This document shows, piece by piece, positions 1-10,682 of a stretch of 64,000 nt of DNA. The first letter of the stretch is position 1. Each line of letters begins with the position of its first letter. This DNA comes from Bactericera cockerelli (taxonomy: Eukaryota > Arthropoda > Insecta > Hemiptera > Triozidae): contig CM044967.1 of NCBI GenBank assembly GCA_024516035.1, positions 12,885,592 to 12,949,591 on the forward strand, in the 5' to 3' direction. Position numbers and translations under genes: made by a program. The notes beneath the pieces were generated by a model. That model had not been told where the DNA came from, did no database searches, and worked only from the letters and a program-made list of their open reading frames with translations.

Positions 1-180
1 AGCTGCTTTTATTATTTCCATGTTTGCATTCCTTTTCACGACATTTTGAGGTATATTATAAAGTATTTATATCGAGACAAGGTATGACATTTTAGATTTA
101 TTCGGCACCGCTGTTTCTCGTCTCATTTACCTTAATCTTTGATGGGTAGATTATTATTTTTTTTAAAAAAATTTCGCAGC

Positions 181-400
181 CTTTTTTATTTCGTAGCCAT
201 GAAACAGGAGCTACAGTAGAAGCTTGGGGTCTGTGTTGTAGCTTACCCATGCCCATATTGCCCATCCCGTATGCCTCCCCTCTGATGGGCGAAAAGTGAC
301 ACAATACTTCCCATTTAGGTGCTGGCCTGCTGGGTCAACACAAGCGCACCGGAAGGTATCCCTTACAAACAATTGTAACCAAATTAAGAATAAATTTTTT
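181..400 (-). repeat. tRNA-derived SINE family A, copy lacking its tRNA head
   Basis: The reverse complement matches the body of the SINE at 38466-38670: 'GTAAGGGATA', 'CCGGTGCG', 'CATCAGAGGGGAGGCAT', and the 'GGAGCTAC/GTAGCTCC' tail. The match stops exactly where the tRNA-like head begins in the other copy, which is typical of 5' truncation. Confidence 0.65.
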
Positions 401-750
401 GTTGTCACAGGGTATCGAAGGAAAATAGTTTATTATAATAGACCATAGAGTAAGAATAATGGATATTTGTTTTTCGGAGTTAAGAGTGTTGTGCAATTCC
501 AGGATTAGAAAAAATAAAAACAAGTGAATAATATGAGTGAAAAGTTTGTATTAAGCTAGGATTTTTCATTATTTGTGAAAATCTCAAATTAGACTGCTTC
601 GAAAATGGTCTGACCACACCGTAATCTAGATAGTCATAAGTAATCACACCAAATAATAATTACAGCCTATTATTGGGCTGAGTGGTTCGTCTAACATACA
701 AAATTATTCCAACATACAAAGAATAACTTACATAATAAAATTTAAAGTTA
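401..750. other. Unassigned AT-rich sequence
   Basis: I see no gene, RNA gene or clear repeat boundary here. Confidence 0.3.
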
Positions 751-751
751 T

Positions 752-895
752 CATGTTTGTGTTAATCACTACTTCCGTGATGTCACAGTCACAATCACTC
801 AACTCACACGACTAAATGTTTACCATACTTGGGACTCGAACCACCGACCTCCAGGTTACAAGTCCGCCGCATTATAGATCAAACTATTGAAGATG
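752..895 (-). repeat. tRNA-derived SINE family B copy
   Basis: On the minus strand a tRNA-like head ends in a B-box-like GGTTCGAGTCCCAAG, followed by a body containing GTGATTAACACAAAC. The same order is seen at 30126-30265 (+), 19640-19772 (-) and 22630-22760 (-). Confidence 0.55.
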
Positions 896-1539
896 GTTTA
901 TAATAATAAAGATTAGAGTATAATAAACAGTGCACTCTAGTATTTTAGTAAAATTAGGAAATATACAGTAGCCTGTATATTTTCTTTAAGTATTTACATA
1001 AAAGAGTATTTACTCTATTATGCAAAATACTCTCCTTGCATGAGAATTAACCGGTACAAGTGCACGAGGTAGCGTTGAAAGATTTACAGTTTTCAAGCCG
1101 ATGTGATGAGTACATATTTATTGTAATTGTAATTGTATATTTACGGGTCAAGCCCAGTGTAAAATCAAACATAAATACATGTATCACAATGAAAAAAACA
1201 TAGATTAATTAAAACATTATAAAACATTTAGTGACTAGATAAAATAAATAAATAATAACATTGGTAACAGGTACACAGTAATACTAGTATTTAGCCAATG
1301 GTTTTGCATTGCTGCCCAAGACTGGAGTGTGTATGGTTTCTAGGAGAGTCAAGGTTTAGTAGGGCACTGCCGTGAGTATCGTGATCATGATCACTTTCTC
1401 CTGTTCCCTCGGTACTCGCACGGCTGTCCCTTCTGGACACACGATAAGTTTCGAGTACAGGACAAAGGTTAAGTCTGCGCCGTCCTTATTTGATTCCATA
1501 CAATTCCAAACTCTTTGTATGCCAAAGAATTCTCTGTAC

Positions 1540-1855
1540 CAATGCACTAATCCGGGTGTCAGCCCTGGTAGATCTGTGGTCCAGGCGTCGCCGTAGCCGC
1601 GTCGGTCTGTTGATTCAGAGGTCGCGAGTTCGAAACTAAGCCATACTGTACTCATCATCATAGGGTGGCATTATTGTGAACGATGGTAGCCAGACAGGGA
1701 GGAATGACTCAGCACTTCTACCACTGTCTTTACAAGGAGGCTAATAATTGACTAGGGCCCCCAGAACCAAACCAATGCTGGTCTACTCCCTGTTTATAGT
1801 CCCTCAGCCATACTGCTGGTCTACTCCCTGTTTATAGTCACCCAGCCTTTAAACA
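1540..1855 (-). repeat. Dispersed element D with internal tandem units, copy 1
   Basis: Contains the core 'CATCATAGGGTGGC...GATGGTAGCCAGACAG', then 'ACTTCTACCACTGTCTTTAC' and two tandem units of CTGGTCTACTCCCTGTTTAT. Related copies are at 32045-32325 and 39722-39885. In the minus orientation the element ends in an (ATG)n-type tail, as some LINE and SINE 3' ends do. Confidence 0.55.
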
Positions 1856-1859
1856 GTTT

Positions 1860-4783
1860 GCACCAATTCATGCATTACTTATCATACTATGCCGCTTAAA
1901 AGGTGTCTGCGTTTCCTGTCTGACATACATTATTCTATTGTTCTTTGAGTTTTAATTTGTTTTGGATGTTCAGTTAGTGAAATTTCACATGGTCATACTA
2001 AGTTTTAGGATTCCCATTAAGATAGTCATTCACTTTCTTAGTACTAAAACTAAGCGACTGTTAAATTCTGCGGTGCTTAATGACTACTGAGAATTCGTTT
2101 TCTAGGTACATTGTAAATTGAAGGTCACCTATTTCTAGTACTTTTATACAATTGTTTGCTTACACACAAAGATTCATAGTGTTGCTAAATTTCTTTCACC
2201 TTCTGCAAACAAAAATTTCGCTTGCTTTGTTTGGAAATGTTTCGCTACTTTTCTTTTCATACTGTTCTCTTACTTTTAAGAGGTACCTGTTTCCTTCTTT
2301 TTTCTTTCCTTCTTCTTCTTCTTCTTTTTCATGCACCCAGGTGTTGAGCATTGTTCGTAAATTTCTTCTTTCGCATTCAGTAAGTGTTAAGGAACGTCTC
2401 TGTGAAACATTTTCAAAAGTTTTGAAATTAAAGAAAGCGCTAAAGAAAGACTAGAGACGTAGGAAATGCACAGATCGAATATACTTCTAGCAAAAAAATA
2501 CGTGGGGTTTCTTCAAGAGTAGTTCACTCTTCACTTGTGCGGAAACTCTCTATCCCTCATGGAGGAATACTATCCATAATAAAATATAAGTTGGTGACTA
2601 AACAGTCACTAAATAAATAACAAGAATTCGTGGAAAGTTTTTAATAAATCTTTAAATACTTTCAAATACTTGAGAGAAAATACTTTTCAATGAAAGCTAG
2701 TGAACCAACTACTTGACTCATTTCAAAGATTCAATTATTTCGTGTTCTAGACATGGTGAAATTTTAGCGTTTTACTTGGTTTGCTGGGAAACTCAAGTAT
2801 CTTTCTCTTGCCCATTGACCAGTAAAATCATCTCAAAGTAATATGAACTCGTAGAAAGTTACTGAGGGAAATCCATTAGATAAATGCAGTAAGATTAGGT
2901 CCACTTAGGCAGTCATTACATGAAGTAGGTATTTACTTGAAGATGAAAGCTGTTTATTATTGTATAAGATTAATGATCTACAGCTATATAATATATATTA
3001 ATGATATATCGAAAAGTATGGAAAAAATGACAGATTGATGATGTTAGGTACTGTTTTTCTTTATTAATGGATAAACTTGGGTATGACTCGTATGTTGCCA
3101 AATAACTATAGGCAGCAGAAGGTTTTCCATTTAGAGTTTTTAGGGGACTGTAATTATTTAGTTAATTTGTGTATTCCAAGCAGTTTATTGAGCGATATGG
3201 AGGAAGTGTTTTTTGTGAAATGACATGGAATCGAACTCTTACCTCCTTTACGAGACTTCATTACTATAACCACTTTTGAGTTCAATTGTATCGTTAAAAA
3301 ATAACTCATTATTTGTCAGTTCAGATGTAAACTTTACAATTCTTTTGTATAGATAACTAATTATTTGATGTTATAAAAAAATTGGAAATAAATAATATAC
3401 TATTTTTCTATACATATGCCTATCATGCTGGAGGTTACATAGAGGGCAGATTAAATTTAAAAGTAACTATTATTATCGTGCCTCTGGTAATGAACATCAT
3501 CAAACCACAATTCAAAGTGTCAGAGTCAGCTACAAAATTCATACTTCAAATTTCGGTAGTGAAACTTCAATGTCCGAACTAAGTACGTAGGAATTCCTCC
3601 AGCGCCAACAAGTGAAAAGGTCAGTGGAGAGTAAAACCTCAAATAGAAATTTCAAATAACATTTAACAGTTTCAAATGAAAAGTATAGAGTTTTGCAATG
3701 AAAGTTAGTATCAGCAGATCAAGTGATGGTCTAGCTCAAGTACAATAGAGAGCTCTTCTCATTTGAAAGTGAAGCAGAGTGACCCAAAGAGTTTAAGCTT
3801 TCTAATTGCACTGAATGAAAGCGTCGAGCAATGAATTATTATTTTCAATGAACTCTCCATGAGATGTTCAACTGAGATAATTGTTCCAAGCTTTAGGGTG
3901 GCCTTTCAGCAGGTGTCGGAACATAACGATATATTTAATGACGTATTGTTGGTTTGCTTTTTATAAATACTCTGCTATGACATTAAATGCAAACACTATT
4001 TTTTTTTTCAACTTTCACGATCCTAGTCTTTTAAAAATTATCTAAGTTCCTCGTGTATACTGGCGAGGCGAGACGAAAGAATGACAAGTTAAGATTCATA
4101 GCACATTTATCTTGTATCTCATTATTATTTTGTTGAGATTTGGATCCTAATGTTCCATTGATGAAGTTGTTGGAGAAGATACCTGTCTAGAGTTTCTAGT
4201 TATGAGCAATACAATACTTTTGATTACTCCTTTCCAATCAATTCATGATAAATAACGCTGACATTTAAAGTCACATCCATCGTTTCATACACATCACTCT
4301 CCTGCATGTGAGCTAACATCTGCAAAATACTGGATAGTCTGAAACGATTCATTCTACAACAAATTTTTGTTGTAAAACTCAAGCGTTTGCGAAGTTTTTT
4401 TTTTGACATTTCACTAAAATCTTGTATCGCTCGCAAATGGTTCTCACGAGGCCAATAAAAAAACATGAAGCAATCATTTTGCTCAAATTTACGAGCAAAC
4501 AATATGAGATGACACTAACTGCAGCCTACTATCACTTCCTATGCGAGCTACTCAAGAAACTTTTACTCTCTAGCATTCTCATTTACATTTCGGTCTTATT
4601 ACGAATTCCAGGCACACAGAAGAGAAATGGGACCTTGCTTACTAAATACCTGCTAATGTACGGCTCTGTGTTTTTGTGTCGTTTGGGTTGAGGTGTATTC
4701 TACTTTGTAATTGTGTCAAAACATACGACAGATGACCTCCCTCTTATGAAAGTAATTGTTTCGTGAAACTTTCCAGACGTGAA
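1860..4783. other. Unassigned AT-rich intergenic sequence
   Basis: Contains a short CTT microsatellite near 2300-2330 and several short open frames without recognisable features. No gene or element boundary is supported. Confidence 0.3.
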
Positions 4784-5492
4784 AAGTATGAGGACATGTG
4801 CGAGAAGGAGGAGAAATTGTAGTAAAAGTATGAGGACATGTGCGAGAAGGAGGAGAATATTGTAGTAGAAAAGTATGAGGACATGTGCGAGAAGGAGGAG
4901 AATATTGTAGTAGAAAAGTATGAGGACATGTGCGAGAAGGAGGAGAATATTGTAGTAGAAAAGTATGAGGACATGTGCGAGAAGGAGGAGAATATTGTAG
5001 TAGAAAAGTATGAGGACATGTGCGAGAAGGAGGAGAATATTGTAGTAGAAAAGTATGAGGACATGTGCGAGAAGGAGGAGAATATTGTAGTAGAAAAGTA
5101 TGAGGACATGTGCGAGAAGGAGGAGAATATTGTAGTAGAAAAGTATGAGGACATGTGCGAGAAGGAGGAGAATATTGTAGTAGAAAAGTATGAGGACATG
5201 TGCGAGAAGGAGGAGAATATTGTAGTAGAAAAGTATGAGGACATGTGCGAGAAGGAGGAGAATATTGTAGTAGAAAAGTATGAGGACATGTGCGAGAAGG
5301 AGGAGAATATTGTAGTAGAAAAGTATGAGGACATGTGCGAGAAGGAGGAGAATATTGTAGTAGAAAAGTATGAGGACATGTGCGAGAAGGAGGAGAATAT
5401 TGTAGTAGAAAAGTATGAGGACATGTGCGAGAAGGAGGAGAATATTGTAGTAGAAAAGTATGAGGACATGTGCGAGAAGGAGGAGAATATTG
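4784..5492. repeat. 45-bp minisatellite, 16 units
   Basis: The unit begins AAGTATGAGGACATGTGCGA. Units start at 4784 (42-bp variant), then every 45 bp from 4826 to 5456, the last cut short at 5492. Units are essentially identical, so expansion is recent. Because 45 is a multiple of three, frames stay open on both strands (15-residue periods), but the flanks give neither a plausible start nor splice context. Confidence 0.95.
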
Positions 5493-6093
5493 GCCTATTG
5501 TGTCCTTTGCAGTCTGGTTACCTTTTCTCTCTATTGCGTTTTTTTTGTCGGTTTTTTTCCCCCACAACAAAATGTCAAAGGTGAATTTTAAAAGATTTTT
5601 TGAACCGAGTTGTCGTTATTCGAAATTAAATGAATTTACACTCTATTCATTCATGTTTAGACCAAGCTAAACCACACATCAATACTTTTTTGCGTAAGCT
5701 GTAGGTAGAAATCTATTCTTGCTAGAAGTACGGTCATTGCCTTCGTGATGGTTTTTTCTTTCAGTGTCGGAAAACCCCTCAAGAGGATAGTTTTACTGAA
5801 CAATAGTCTACTCTCACCAGCGCCAAGTACATGGAACAGAATTATTTTAACATACGAGCACGAGATGCCTATGATCTATTGAGAGGAGTAACTGTAACAC
5901 GTGAACATGAATCCCACATGACAGAGGATGTTGATATCGCCAAAAATGAAACAGTAGTGTTTAGTAGAATAGTGGAAAGGTAGTAAATATAATGTCAGTA
6001 TTTTTGATACCTATTTACATGGCATATGTGAAGAATAATTCCTTAGGGAATACCTATGTACAATAGTCACATAATTAAATTGTGATTGGTATT
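5493..6093. other. Unassigned intergenic sequence
   Basis: No recognisable gene or repeat. Confidence 0.3.
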
Positions 6094-6812
6094 TTACTTC
6101 CGAGAAATTTCTAATATTAGAAATCGGAAGTATTGTGTTCGTTTTTGTAAAAAAAAATATTTTTTTGCTCCGATTTCAATTTTTTTTATATTTCTGGACG
6201 TTTCATAACCTACTGAGTAAATTTGGTTTTGTGTCCGTCTGTCGGTCTGTCGGTCTGTCTGTCGGTCTGTTAAAACGATTCCTTGTAACGCGCAAATCTC
6301 GGAAACTACTCGACCGATTTTGATGAAATTTTGCACACATCTAGGAGACATTCTGTAGATGGTCCCATTTTAAATTCATTGAATGCATACTAGCGGTTCT
6401 GGGTGAAAGAGACCATGCGCCTGACCACTAACTTTTTACTTAAACGCTTATATCTCGTGAACGGTACACCCGATTTCGATGAAATTTTGTAAGAATATCC
6501 ATATTATTGTTTTACATATGTTATTTATATTTATTTTTTAATTAATTATAATTTGACTCTGATATTTAAGAAAATCCGAAATTTTGGACAAAAAAGTAAA
6601 AAAGTAAGGACCCCGACTTGCCGATACAGAAATTTTTGTAGAATTTATAATGTAGAAAAAACGGTTTTCTACCATATAAGACAAATTTGAAGAAAATCGG
6701 TTGAGCCGTTTTGGAAAAACAAGTAATTTTCTATAAAATCTCAAAATTGGCACGTGTTTACAATGTGAAGCAATCACGAGGAAGTATTGAGTCCATAATT
6801 GGCAGTGTTTTT
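6094..6812 (+). mobile_element. Dispersed element family C, copy 1 (full length)
   Basis: Begins TTACTTCCGAGAAATTTC with a strong palindrome around TTTCTAATATTAGAAA. It then has a (GTCTGTCG) microsatellite, a block with AACGCGCAAATCTCGGAAAC and CGATTTTGATGAAATTTTG, and ends CATAATTGGCAGTGTTTTT. The same order recurs at 7406-8122. No protein is encoded and the superfamily is unknown. Confidence 0.8.
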
Positions 6813-7174
6813 CTATCATTTTTATCAAACATACCATTCCCTAAATTAATAAGTCACTATAGCTAAAGGAACTGCGTTTAAGTCTCATTCAGTAGAGTGG
6901 TTTTAGAATTCTAGTTTGATTAATTGATTATGGTAAGTTGACTTGTGCAGATAGACCACTGTGGCAGACTTTGTTTTTAATACAGTTAAAATTATTAATG
7001 AAAGAAAAACAACCATAACTATTTGTATTAATAAGGGCGGAAACTACATAGTTAAGACACTTCATGATTCAAACTGGGTAATGCCAAAAGAACTAATACT
7101 TTGTTCAGCGACACCTATGTATATTATTTCAGATTGAATTGCTGACTTTTTTCTATAAAAAGTCTATGCGATAG
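6813..7174. other. Spacer between family C copies
   Basis: No recognisable gene or repeat. Confidence 0.3.
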
Positions 7175-8475
7175 AAAAAAAACACTGCCAATTATGGATA
7201 CAATGCTTCCTCGTGATTGTTTCACATTGTATATACGTGGCAATTTTGAGATTTAATACTAAATCACTTGTATCTCCAAAACTTGTACTGATTTTCTTTA
7301 AATTTGTTTAAAATGGTAGAATTTTTTTTTCTTCTATATTTTAGATTCTACACAAAATTCTGTATCGGCAAGTCGAAGACCTTATTTTTTCACTTTTTTT
7401 TTGTATTACTTCCGAGAAATTTCTAATATTAGAAATCGGAAGTATTGTGTTCGTTTTTCTAAAAAAAAATATTTTTTTGCTCCGATTTCAATTTTTTTCA
7501 TATTTCTGGACGTTTCATAACCTACTGAGTAAATTTGGTTTTGTGTCCGTCTGTCGGTCTGTCGATCCGTCGGTCTGTTAAAACGATTCCTTGTAACGCG
7601 CAAATCTCGGAAACTACTCGACCGATTTTAATGAAATTTTGCACATATCTAGGAGACATTCTGTAGATGGTCCCATTTTAAATTCATCGAATTCATACCA
7701 GCGGTTCTAGCTGAAAGAGACCATGCGCCTGACCACTAACTTTTTACTTAAACGCTTATATCTCGTGAACGGTACCCGATTTCGATGAAATTTTGTAAGA
7801 ATATGCATATTATTGTTTTACATAGGTTATTTATATTTATTTTCAAAATAATTATAATTTAACTCTGATATTTAAGAAATTTCGAAATTTTGGACAAAAA
7901 AGTAAAAAAATAAGGACTACGACTTGCCGATACAGAATTTTTTGTGGAATTTAGAATGTAGAAAAAATAATATTCTACCATATAAAACAAATTTGAAGAA
8001 AATCAGTTGAGCCGTTTTGGAGATACAAGTAATTTTCTATAAAATCTCAAAATTGGCACGTGTTTACAATGTGAAGCAATCACGAGGAAGTTTTGTGTCC
8101 ATAATTGGCAGTGTTTTTTTTTGAAATATCAGAGCAAAATGATAATTAATTAAAAAATAATTATTGATGCCCTATGTGAAACGATAATATGCATTTACAA
8201 TTTCATACAAAATTTCACAAAATCGGGTGTACCGTTCACGAGATATAAGCGTTTAAGTAAAAAGTTAGTGGTCTGACGCATGTTCTCTTTCACCCAGAAC
8301 CGATAGTGCGAAGTTGATGAATTATTTTTAACAGACCGACAGACAGCCAAAGTTGCTCAGAAGGTTATGAAACGTCCAGAAATATGTTTTTTGAAACCGG
8401 AGCAAAAAATATTTTTTTGTGCAAAAACCAATACAATACTTTCAATTTCTTATATTAGAAATCTCTCGGAAGTAA
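7175..8475 (-). mobile_element. Family C copy 2, minus orientation, split by copy 3
   Basis: 7175-7400 is the reverse complement of the family's 3' half (starts AAAAAACACTGCCAATTATG). 8123-8475 is the reverse complement of the 5' half (ends CTCGGAAGTAA). Together they form one older minus-strand element into which 7406-8122 was inserted. The 5' half also lacks the conserved CGATTTTGATGAAATTTTG block near the microsatellite, which indicates an internal deletion. Confidence 0.75.
7406..8122 (+). mobile_element. Family C copy 3, nested inside copy 2
   Basis: Full-length copy from TTACTTCCGAGAAATTTC to GGCAGTGTTTTTTTTT, collinear with 6094-6812, with only small differences. It interrupts the minus-strand copy at its internal A/T-rich stretch. 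Confidence 0.8.
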
Positions 8476-8478
8476 AAC

Positions 8479-9612
8479 CAGACACAGTTCTTGTGGCTGT
8501 GGACTATGAAATGTTTAATGATTTCTTGAGATTACTTTGTAATTAAGATACACTTACAGAATGTCGCACTCCACAAAAAAAAGGAATTGCTACTATTTTT
8601 GCATGTACTTGACTCGAATCGTGATGTGTTGGTATCACGATTGAGTGATTTTTAAAAGATATTCGATTTTTAATTGGTTTATTATATCATCTGCTCTTTT
8701 GGTTATCATTCCAAGTTAACACTAACTTGCCTAAATTCAGTGAACGGACGAAAACAGTTAACAGCGAGTGATGTCTATTTAGCATGATCAATGATTTGAT
8801 ACAACTTATTGATTTGATACAACTTATTTATGAGGATAAATAAATAACATTTGAAAACATATAAAATAATATGGGTTGTAAAATAATAAAATAATATTAG
8901 TGAATATTGGTTTGGTAATGATGCTGGTGTTCAACCAATGTTGATCATTATGATGATGATAATACTAATAATAGGTATATGATGTGTTTGAAGAACCTCA
9001 AATGAAAAACCGTACCAGAAATACCAACATCACCATGTTCAGTTATTTACAATCAGGAACGAATGCATGACATTACGGAATCACTCATACACAGCGACGA
9101 TATATTATTGTGATACTCTCGAAGTACAGATACCTGTATTGTTCAAGATTCGATTGAATATGTTGAAGACAGAGTCGGATGTTTAAGAGTACGAGTACAT
9201 AGAAAAAAGTAAAGTGAGAAGCTTTACTAGATGCAGATGAAAATATGTAGATGAAAAAGTTGATCGATCTTATATCAAAATATTTTTTTTACTCTTAAAT
9301 TAAGCATCCTCGTGAGTAAAATTTTAGCCCAATCGAATTTTATACCAATGTATCAAGAGCATCGAACATACAACTCTGTCAAGAAATAAGCTATCTGGCC
9401 ATCAAAAAGCTGTATGTCTGATGCTCTGTTTAGTCTATTCAGGAGACCATGCAAAATAAGATGAAAGCAGTTTTTATATATAGAACATTTCAAAACACAT
9501 CAATGAAGATCTTATTTGGAGGTTGAAATTTTAGACAGCCATAATATTATGAAAGAAGATCAAACAAAGGAATGACTTTGAATTTTTTAGAAGAGGTGTC
9601 GATTTTTTTTCT
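8479..9612. other. Unassigned intergenic sequence
   Basis: AT-rich. It carries a short dispersed motif GTGAGAAGCTTTACTAGATG at 9211-9230 that is also seen near 46172, 48037 and 48194. Confidence 0.3.
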
Positions 9613-9837
9613 TCTATATCTATATCTATAAAAGAAAGCTGTCTGTATGTGTGTATGTATGTGTGTATGTATGTATGTATGTATGTTCTTTATACAAATC
9701 CACACCGTTTGACCGAGAAACCTGAAATTTTGCACATAGGTCCGCTTGGATCAGGAAATTCTTCTAGGCTAGATTATATCTCCCGGAGGTTAAGCTACAA
9801 TGAGTAAGGATAAAAATGGATGGGTGACGCAAAAAAA

Positions 9838-10227
9838 ATGCACGTTTTTTGACATAAATGACATTTTTTCTCGAAATTTGTCGCGACGACCTATCAACTC
9901 AAAGCGAGAAAGTTTTAGGCAAGGGCTTGAGCTTTCAATTGACATATCGATCGCGAATTTCTGATGAGCCGTTCTTGAGCTACGCCGGGTAAGGTAAAAA
10001 AATGGATGGGTAACATGTAAAATATTCACGTTTTTTGACCTAAATGACATTTTTTCTCGAAATTTGAAGTGACGACCTATCAACTCAGAGCGAGAAAGTT
10101 TTAGGCAAGGGTTTAGGCTTTCATTTGACATATTGATCGCGAAATTCTGATGAGCCATTCTTGAGCTACGCCGGGGAAGGCCAGAAAATGGGCGACAAAA
10201 AATATTCAGGTTTTTTTTCAAACCTAA
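9838..10227 (+). repeat. Tandem repeat of about 185 bp (two units plus partial third)
   Basis: Both units share CACGTTTTTTGAC, TAAATGACATTTTTTCTCG, GACGACCTATCAACTCA, GCGAGAAAGTTTTAGGCAAG and CTTGAGCTACGCCGGG in the same order. A third begins at 10207 and runs into the GT tract. Confidence 0.75.
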
Positions 10228-10228
10228 A

Positions 10229-10279
10229 TGACATTTTGTGTGTGTGTGTGTGGTGTGTGTGTGTATGATGTGTGTGGTG

Positions 10280-10310
<31 letters not shown>

Positions 10311-10434
10311 GTGTAGTGTGTGTGTGTGGTGTGTGTGTGTGTGGGTGTGTGTGTGTGGTGTGTGTGTGTGGTGTGTGTGTGGTGTGGTGTGTGTGTGGTG
10401 TGTGTGTGTGGTGTGTGTGTGTGGTGTTGTGTGT

Positions 10435-10524
<90 letters not shown>

Positions 10525-10642
10525 TGTGGTGGGTATGTGTGTGGTGTGGTGTGTGGGTGTGTGCGTGTGTGTGCGTGTGTGTGCGTGGTGTGGGTGTGTG
10601 TGATGTGTGTGTGTGGATGTGTGTGTTGGTGTGTGTGTGTGT
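10229..10642 (+). repeat. GT/GTG-rich microsatellite
   Basis: About 410 bp of (GT)n interrupted by GG, giving long Cys/Val open frames that are artefacts. Confidence 0.95.
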
Positions 10643-10682
10643 TGTGTTTGATGGCTGGCGAAGCGGCGGGTGTAACCGCTAG

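Larger units (their letters stand above)
9613..10682 (+). mobile_element. Possible non-autonomous Helitron-like element
   Basis: Starts TCTATATCTATATCTATAAA and ends with a short GC hairpin (GCGG...CCGC) followed by CTAG at 10679-10682 and then T. The 5'-TC and hairpin-CTRR ends fit Helitrons. Inside are a TGTATG microsatellite, two tandem units of roughly 185 bp (about 9840-10205) and the GT tract. The base before the TC is T rather than the expected A, and no Rep/helicase is present, so the assignment is tentative. Confidence 0.4.

Noticed and set aside
4784..5492. CRISPR-like regular array
   Set aside because: Units abut with no unique spacers, and the genome is eukaryotic. It is a minisatellite.
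4716..5584. Long open frames of 241-284 codons on both strands
   Set aside because: They exist only because a stop-free 45-bp unit is repeated. Three overlapping frames on two strands are open equally, and the flanks carry no splice or start context.
9790..10221. 143-codon minus-strand frame with an internal repeat
   Set aside because: It covers the 185-bp tandem repeat of a mobile element. The repetition in the peptide is the DNA repeat.
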